A stretch of 64,000 nt of DNA from contig NZ_CP074380.1 in NCBI RefSeq assembly GCF_022695595.1, positions 1,911,001 to 1,975,000 of the forward strand, in the 5' to 3' direction. Every line of letters starts with the position of its first letter. Positions within the stretch are counted from its first letter, which is position 1. The position numbers and the translations under genes were made by a program. Below are positions 57,097 to 64,000 of this stretch, piece by piece. The stretch is from Streptomyces sp. MST-110588 (GTDB lineage: Bacteria; Actinomycetota; Actinomycetes; Streptomycetales; Streptomycetaceae). Below the pieces are notes generated by a model, which saw nothing but the letters and a program-made list of their open reading frames with translations, had not been told where the DNA came from and searched no databases.

Positions 57097-59775
57097 ATGG
57101 GGCAGCAGATCACCGACACACGTACGAGGAGACCAGTGATCACCGCGCGGGCCGCTGCCACCTTCGAGCCGGTGGGGCGCTCGGTCGCCGCCGCCCGCGC
57201 CTTCGTCCGCGACACCCTCCAGGGCTGGGGCCACTCCGACATCGTCGACGACGCCGTCGTCCTGACCAGCGAACTGGTCACCAACGCCGTCGTCCACGCA
57301 GGCACCGCCGCCGAGGTGCTGTGCCTGCGCACCGACAGCGGCGTACGCATCGAGGTCGGCGACCGCTACCCGGAGCGCGAGATCCCCCTCCAGAGCTCCG
57401 CCCACGCCGTCGCCCACCCCGACCGCGAGGGCGGGCGCGGTCTGCTGCTGTGCGGCGCGCTGGCCACCCGCTGGGGCGTGGAGTACACCGCCGCCCGCAA
57501 GCACGTCTGGTTCCAGCTCGACCTGCCCGACCGGCCCGCCGGCACCCGCTCGGCCGGCCCCGCCCTGCCCGTCGACGCCCTGCCGCTGGCCGACAGCCGG
57601 GTGCGCGTCGCCGTCATCCAGATCGACCGCGCCGGCGGCATCAGCTTCTGGAACGAGGACGCCGAGGAACTCTTCGCCTACTCCCCCGAACAGGTCATCG
57701 GCAAGCCGCTCACCGACTTCGCCGCCTGGCCACACACCCCCGGCACCAGCACCGGCATCGCCGAGGCCCTGCAGCTCTCCCGCTGGGAGGGCTCCTACGG
57801 CATAAGGGGCGCCGACGGCCGCGTCGTCCCCGTCTACGCCTCCCACCTGCGGGTCCGTGACACCGACGGCGAACCCTCGACGGTCTGCCTGCTGGTGCGG
57901 GACCACGAGCGCGCCGTCCTGCAGAGCCCCCAGCGCTCCTCCAGCACCGGCGCCGCCGCCCAGCGGCCCGAGGGCCGCGGCCCCACCGACCCCTTCGAGG
58001 TCTTCATCGGCTCGCCGGCCCCCGACGACCTCGACGGCCTCCTCCAGCGCACCGTCGAACGCGCCCGCGACATGCTCGACGGCGACGCCGCGTATCTGCT
58101 GCTGGCCACCGACGACGAGACGGAGCTGGAGGTACGGGCCTCCACCGGCCTGCCCTCCGCCCGCCAGCGCTTCGCCCGCGTCCCCGTCGAGGCGGGCTCC
58201 GGCCGCTACGGCTCCGCCCGTATGCCGGCCGTCCACGAGGACCTGACGGCCGTCCCCGGCGCCGTACCGCTGCTGACCGGCACCGGCATGCGCTCGGTCG
58301 TCACCGTGCCCCTGAAGGTCGAGGGCCGCCTCACCGGCTCCCTCGGCGTCGCCGCCGAGGCCCCCAGCCGCTACACCAACGAAGAGGCGCTGCGCCTGCA
58401 GTTCGCCGCCGACCGCATCGCCCTGGCCGTGGAACGGGCCCGGCTGACCGAGCTGGAACGGCTGCGCCGCGGCTCGCTGTCCTTCCTGGTCGAGGCGTCC
58501 GACCTGCTGGCCGGCACCCTCGACCGCGATCAGACGCTGGCGCTGATGGCACAGATGACCGTGCCCACCCTGGCCACCTGGTGCGCGGTCTACACCGTCG
58601 CCGACCAGGCGTCCGAACCCGAGCTGTCCTACGTACTCCACGAGGACGAGGACCGCATCGACGGTCTGAAGTCCCTCCTGATGAAGGTCGACCCGCCGGT
58701 CCCGGAGCCGACCCCCGGCGCCCGCGTGTGGACCGCGCCGACCGACGCCGCCCACGACGCGGCCCTGCGCACCTCGCTGCGCAGCCTGGGCCTGGGCAAC
58801 TCCGCCCGGCCCTCCACCGGCCCCGGCGCCTCCCTGGCCACCGCCTCGGCCGTGGGCGGCGAGACCGTCGTCCTGCCCCTGGTCGCCCGCAACCGCGTCA
58901 TCGGCATGCTCACCCTCGGCAAACCCAGCGAGGAGCACTTCCGCCAGGAGATCCTCGAACTCGCCGAGGACCTCTCCCGGCGGGCCGCCCTGGCCCTGGA
59001 CAACGCACGGCTGTACTCGGAGCGTACGGCCATCAGCCAGTCCCTCCAGCGCAGCCTGCTGCCGCCGGAGCTGCCCGAGGTGCCCGGCGTCGAGGTCGAG
59101 GTCATCTACCGCGCCGCCGGTGAGGGCAACGAGGTCGGCGGCGACTTCTACGACCTCTTCCCCATCCGCGACGGCGCGTACGGCTTCGCCATCGGTGACG
59201 TCTGCGGTACGGGCCCGGAGGCGGCGGCCGTCACGGGCCTGGCCCGGCACGCCCTGCGGCTGCTGGCCCGCGAGGGCTTCGGCGGCCCCGCCGTCCTGGA
59301 GCGGCTGAACGCCGCGATCCTGGACGAGGGCGCCCGCAGCCGCTTCCTGACGCTGCTGTACGGCGAGCTGTGGCCGCAGCGCGACGGCAGCGCCGTCCTG
59401 AAGGTCGTCTGCGCCGGCCATCCGCTGCCGCTGCGGCTGCGCCAGGACGGGACGGTCGAGCCGGCCGCCGAGCCGCAGCCGCTGCTGGGCGTCATGGAGG
59501 ATCTGGAGCTGTACGAGCAGACCGTCACGCTCGACCCGGGCGATGTCCTGCTGTGCGTCACCGACGGCGTCACCGAGCGCCGCGAGGGCACCCGCATGCT
59601 CGGTGACGACGGGCTGGCGGACGTACTGACGACGTGTACGGGCCTGACCGCCGGCGCCGTCGCCGCCCGCATCCTGCGCGCCGTGGAACGCTTCGCCGCC
59701 GAACCCGCGTCGGACGACATGGCCATCCTCGCGATGCGCGTCCCGGAAATCCCCGTGGAGCCCGCGGCCCGCTGA
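57097..59775 (+). CDS. osaC: OsaC multidomain regulator of SigB (anti-sigma kinase, PAS, GAF, PP2C)
   Basis: 892 residues. Order: RsbW-like ATPase (about 20-150; [31 protein letters not shown]); PAS (about 180-275; [20 protein letters not shown]); two GAF-type regions (about 300-450 and 460-630); and PP2C/SpoIIE phosphatase (about 650-885; [57 protein letters not shown]). OsaC of S. coelicolor binds SigB and is needed to switch the stress response off. Two starts are possible: ATG 57097 (GGAGGGG 11 nt upstream) and GTG 57136 (GAGGAG closer). Divergent from osaA across 259 bases where I see no clear SigB promoter. Confidence 0.92.
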   Translation: MGQQITDTRTRRPVITARAAATFEPVGRSVAAARAFVRDTLQGWGHSDIVDDAVVLTSELVTNAVVHAGTAAEVLCLRTDSGVRIEVGDRYPEREIPLQSSAHAVAHPDREGGRGLLLCGALATRWGVEYTAARKHVWFQLDLPDRPAGTRSAGPALPVDALPLADSRVRVAVIQIDRAGGISFWNEDAEELFAYSPEQVIGKPLTDFAAWPHTPGTSTGIAEALQLSRWEGSYGIRGADGRVVPVYASHLRVRDTDGEPSTVCLLVRDHERAVLQSPQRSSSTGAAAQRPEGRGPTDPFEVFIGSPAPDDLDGLLQRTVERARDMLDGDAAYLLLATDDETELEVRASTGLPSARQRFARVPVEAGSGRYGSARMPAVHEDLTAVPGAVPLLTGTGMRSVVTVPLKVEGRLTGSLGVAAEAPSRYTNEEALRLQFAADRIALAVERARLTELERLRRGSLSFLVEASDLLAGTLDRDQTLALMAQMTVPTLATWCAVYTVADQASEPELSYVLHEDEDRIDGLKSLLMKVDPPVPEPTPGARVWTAPTDAAHDAALRTSLRSLGLGNSARPSTGPGASLATASAVGGETVVLPLVARNRVIGMLTLGKPSEEHFRQEILELAEDLSRRAALALDNARLYSERTAISQSLQRSLLPPELPEVPGVEVEVIYRAAGEGNEVGGDFYDLFPIRDGAYGFAIGDVCGTGPEAAAVTGLARHALRLLAREGFGGPAVLERLNAAILDEGARSRFLTLLYGELWPQRDGSAVLKVVCAGHPLPLRLRQDGTVEPAAEPQPLLGVMEDLELYEQTVTLDPGDVLLCVTDGVTERREGTRMLGDDGLADVLTTCTGLTAGAVAARILRAVERFAAEPASDDMAILAMRVPEIPVEPAAR

Positions 59776-59827
59776 GGCGGATCGCGGAGGCGTTCCCACG
59801 GGACAGCAGAAAACCGGCGGAAAAGCA

Positions 59828-59855
59828 GAAGGCCCCGCCAATGGCGGGGGCCTTC
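59828..59855. terminator. Hairpin between osaC and tRNA-Thr
   Basis: GAAGGCCCCGCC and GGCGGGGGCCTTC form a 12-bp stem with one bulged G around AAT. It stands 53 bases after osaC and just past the 3' end of the convergent tRNA, so it can stop transcription from both sides. Confidence 0.75.
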
Positions 59856-59862
59856 TCCTCGG

Positions 59863-59935
59863 AGCCCCAATACGGAATCGAACCGTAGACCTTCTCCTTA
59901 CCATGGAGACGCTCTGCCGACTGAGCTATTGGGGC
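59863..59935 (-). tRNA. tRNA-Thr (anticodon GGT)
   Basis: Minus strand. Acceptor GCCCCAA/TTGGGGC, D-arm GCTC-AGTCGGCAGA-GCG, anticodon stem TCTCC/GGAGA with loop ATGGTAA, so anticodon GGT reading ACC/ACU. T-arm TACGG-TTCGATT-CCGTA. The 3' CCA is not encoded; the discriminator base is T. Confidence 0.97.
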
Positions 59936-60009
59936 GAGCCAGCGGAATAGATCATACCCGAACACCAGCGTGGTTTTCACCGCCTCCCGGCCCACGTCCT
60001 CTCCCGGCT

Positions 60010-60693
60010 TCAAGCGGGCTGCAACAGACCCCCGAGCGCATTGCAGGCACCGGCCATCCGCTGGAGTTCACGCCGGGAGAGGTCCGGACGGACGGGGAGA
60101 GCGAGCGTCTCGTCGGCCGCGCGCTCGGTCTGCGGCAGACAGACGTCCCTGCGCAGGCCCGGCAGCCGGTAGACCGGCGCCGGTACGGGTATCCGGCAGT
60201 CCACGCCGCGCCCCCGCAGCGCCCGCGCGAACGCGTCACGGTCCGGACGGCCGTTGCCGGGCACCCGGACGACGTACTGCTCGTACGTGTGCTCCGCCAC
60301 GGCGGCCGGCGTCACGACCCCGGTCAGCCGGCTGTTGAGGTACTTCGCGTGCGCCCGGCGGCGCCGGGCCTGACCCTCGTCGGTCCGCTCCGCCCCGGGC
60401 TCTTCCTCGGCGACCACCAAGAGACCGTGCCGGCGTCCTATCTCGCGTATCCATCCCATGTCCGCCTTCCGCCCGAACCGGTGTACGGCGACGATCGCCG
60501 CGGTCCTGGGCGTCACGGCGTCGGCCACCGCCGCCGGATCCAGGCAGTAGCTGTCGGCGTCCACATCGGCGAAGACCGGCACCGCTCCGGTGCGGACCAC
60601 GGCTTCGGCGACCTCGGGATTGCCGTACGCCGGCACCACGACCTCGTCACCGCCACGCACACCGGCCGAGCTGAGCGTTTCGACTGTCCGCAT
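60010..60693 (-). CDS. Short DegT/DnrJ/EryC1/StrS-family protein lacking the PLP-lysine region
   Basis: About 227 residues from ATG 60693. GDEVVVPAYGNPEVAEAVVR and TGAVPVFADVDADSYCLDPA match the N-terminal half of sugar aminotransferases; TYEQYVVRVPGNGRPDRDAF and VDCRIPVPAPVYRLPG match the C-terminal domain. The ~100-residue middle that holds the Asp and the PLP-binding Lys is replaced by GLLVVAEEEPGAERTDEGQA. Family members are ~370 residues. It probably cannot do transamination; a binding or regulatory role is possible. No good ribosome site is seen. It lies alone between tRNA-Thr and the rRNA operon. Confidence 0.75.
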   Translation of the reverse strand: MRTVETLSSAGVRGGDEVVVPAYGNPEVAEAVVRTGAVPVFADVDADSYCLDPAAVADAVTPRTAAIVAVHRFGRKADMGWIREIGRRHGLLVVAEEEPGAERTDEGQARRRRAHAKYLNSRLTGVVTPAAVAEHTYEQYVVRVPGNGRPDRDAFARALRGRGVDCRIPVPAPVYRLPGLRRDVCLPQTERAADETLALPVRPDLSRRELQRMAGACNALGGLLQPA

Positions 60694-60754
60694 GAGGCGG
60701 ATCGTGACCACGTAAAGTGAACTCAAGGTTACGCTGCGCTCTGTTCCATCGGAA

Positions 60755-60801
60755 CAAAAAAGCTCCGGCCCCTGAACCACAAAGGTTCAGGGACCGGAGC
60801 T
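60755..60801 (-). terminator. rRNA operon terminator
   Basis: On the minus strand AGCTCCGGTCCCTGAACC pairs with GGTTCAGGGGCCGGAGCT (18-bp stem with a single G-T pair, short loop) and is followed by six T. It is the only textbook intrinsic terminator in the window, right after 5S. Confidence 0.93.
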
Positions 60802-60809
60802 GAATAATT

Positions 60810-60928
60810 GTTCGGCGGCGTCCTACTCTCCCACAGGGTCCCCCCTGCAGTACCATCGGCGCTGAAAGGCTTAGCTTCCGGGTTCGGAATGTAACCGGGC
60901 GTTTCCCTAACGCTATGACCACCGAAAC
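60810..60928 (-). rRNA. rrf: 5S ribosomal RNA
   Basis: About 119 bases. Minus strand begins GTTTCGGTGGTCATAGCGTT and ends ACGCCGCCGAAC; CCGAACCCGGAAGCTAAGCC and GGGAGAGTAGGAC are conserved 5S blocks. End positions may be off by one or two bases. About 75 bases separate it from 23S. Confidence 0.95.
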
Positions 60929-61002
60929 ACTATGAAGATGAACTCCAGCCAGCACAGGCGAGTTCGTTACTTCAGAACCTACACAGTGGACGCGAGCAAC
61001 TG

Positions 61003-64000
<2,998 letters not shown>

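Noticed and set aside
56866-59904. A 1012-codon minus-strand open frame opposite osaC
   Set aside because: Shadow of osaC; no domain motifs, and it runs into the tRNA-Thr region.
60010-60693. DegT-like gene as a sign of a natural-product sugar cluster
   Set aside because: No other deoxysugar or polyketide/peptide synthesis genes are near, and the protein lacks the catalytic region.

Overview
The window is high-GC actinobacterial chromosome, almost certainly Streptomyces. Codon third positions are nearly all G/C, GTG starts are common and Shine-Dalgarno sites are of the GGAGG type. The gene order (rshA-dapF-miaA-miaB-gluRK-gluABCD-recX-recA-lhr-nei-dps-clgR-cinA-pgsA-rimO-rodZ-like-ftsK-osaB-osaA-osaC-rrn) follows the conserved Streptomyces core. 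Most of it is housekeeping sequence, with small accessory insertions.

Layout. 1-8.7 kb: stringent response (rshA, cut by the window edge), lysine/peptidoglycan precursor synthesis (dapF), the tRNA A37 modification genes miaA and miaB, and a TAXI-type solute-binding protein. 8.8-17.3 kb: a DEAD-box RNA helicase and a cold-shock protein, then the glutamate sensing and uptake locus (gluR-gluK divergent from gluABCD), whose intergenic DNA holds a dyad, tandem repeats and a long hairpin. 17.6-20.9 kb: an FAD monooxygenase followed by an unannotated 28-residue cysteine-rich leader peptide, cysteine dioxygenase and a rhodanese protein. This looks like a cysteine-responsive attenuation unit and is the most interesting element here. 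21-24.1 kb: an IS110-type transposase remnant and a large FtsX/MacB-like permease with no ATPase beside it. 24.3-35 kb: recX-recA with an SOS box, then mixed genes (SUKH protein, SDR, AI-2E exporter family, DUF3046, a kinase fragment, AraC regulator with azlCD). 35-47 kb: lhr, nei, dps with a SigB-type promoter, and the overlapping rimO-pgsA-cinA block with clgR. 47-60 kb: ftsK and the osmotic-stress system osaB/osaA/osaC. 60-64 kb: tRNA-Thr, a short DegT-like protein, and the 3' end of an rRNA operon (23S, 5S, terminator).

A recurring feature is apparent one-base indels in short homopolymer runs. They break miaB, lhr (twice), ftsK, the kinase/receiver junction of osaA, and probably one hypothetical gene. 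Because the downstream frames stay conserved, assembly error in homopolymers is more likely than real gene decay. I annotate these as single genes spanning the shift.

How the genes work together: GluR-GluK senses glutamate and controls its importer. OsaA/OsaB and OsaC handle osmotic stress, OsaC acting on the stress sigma factor SigB, and dps in the same window carries a match to the SigB promoter consensus. Function names rest on sequence features and remembered family knowledge; no database search was run.
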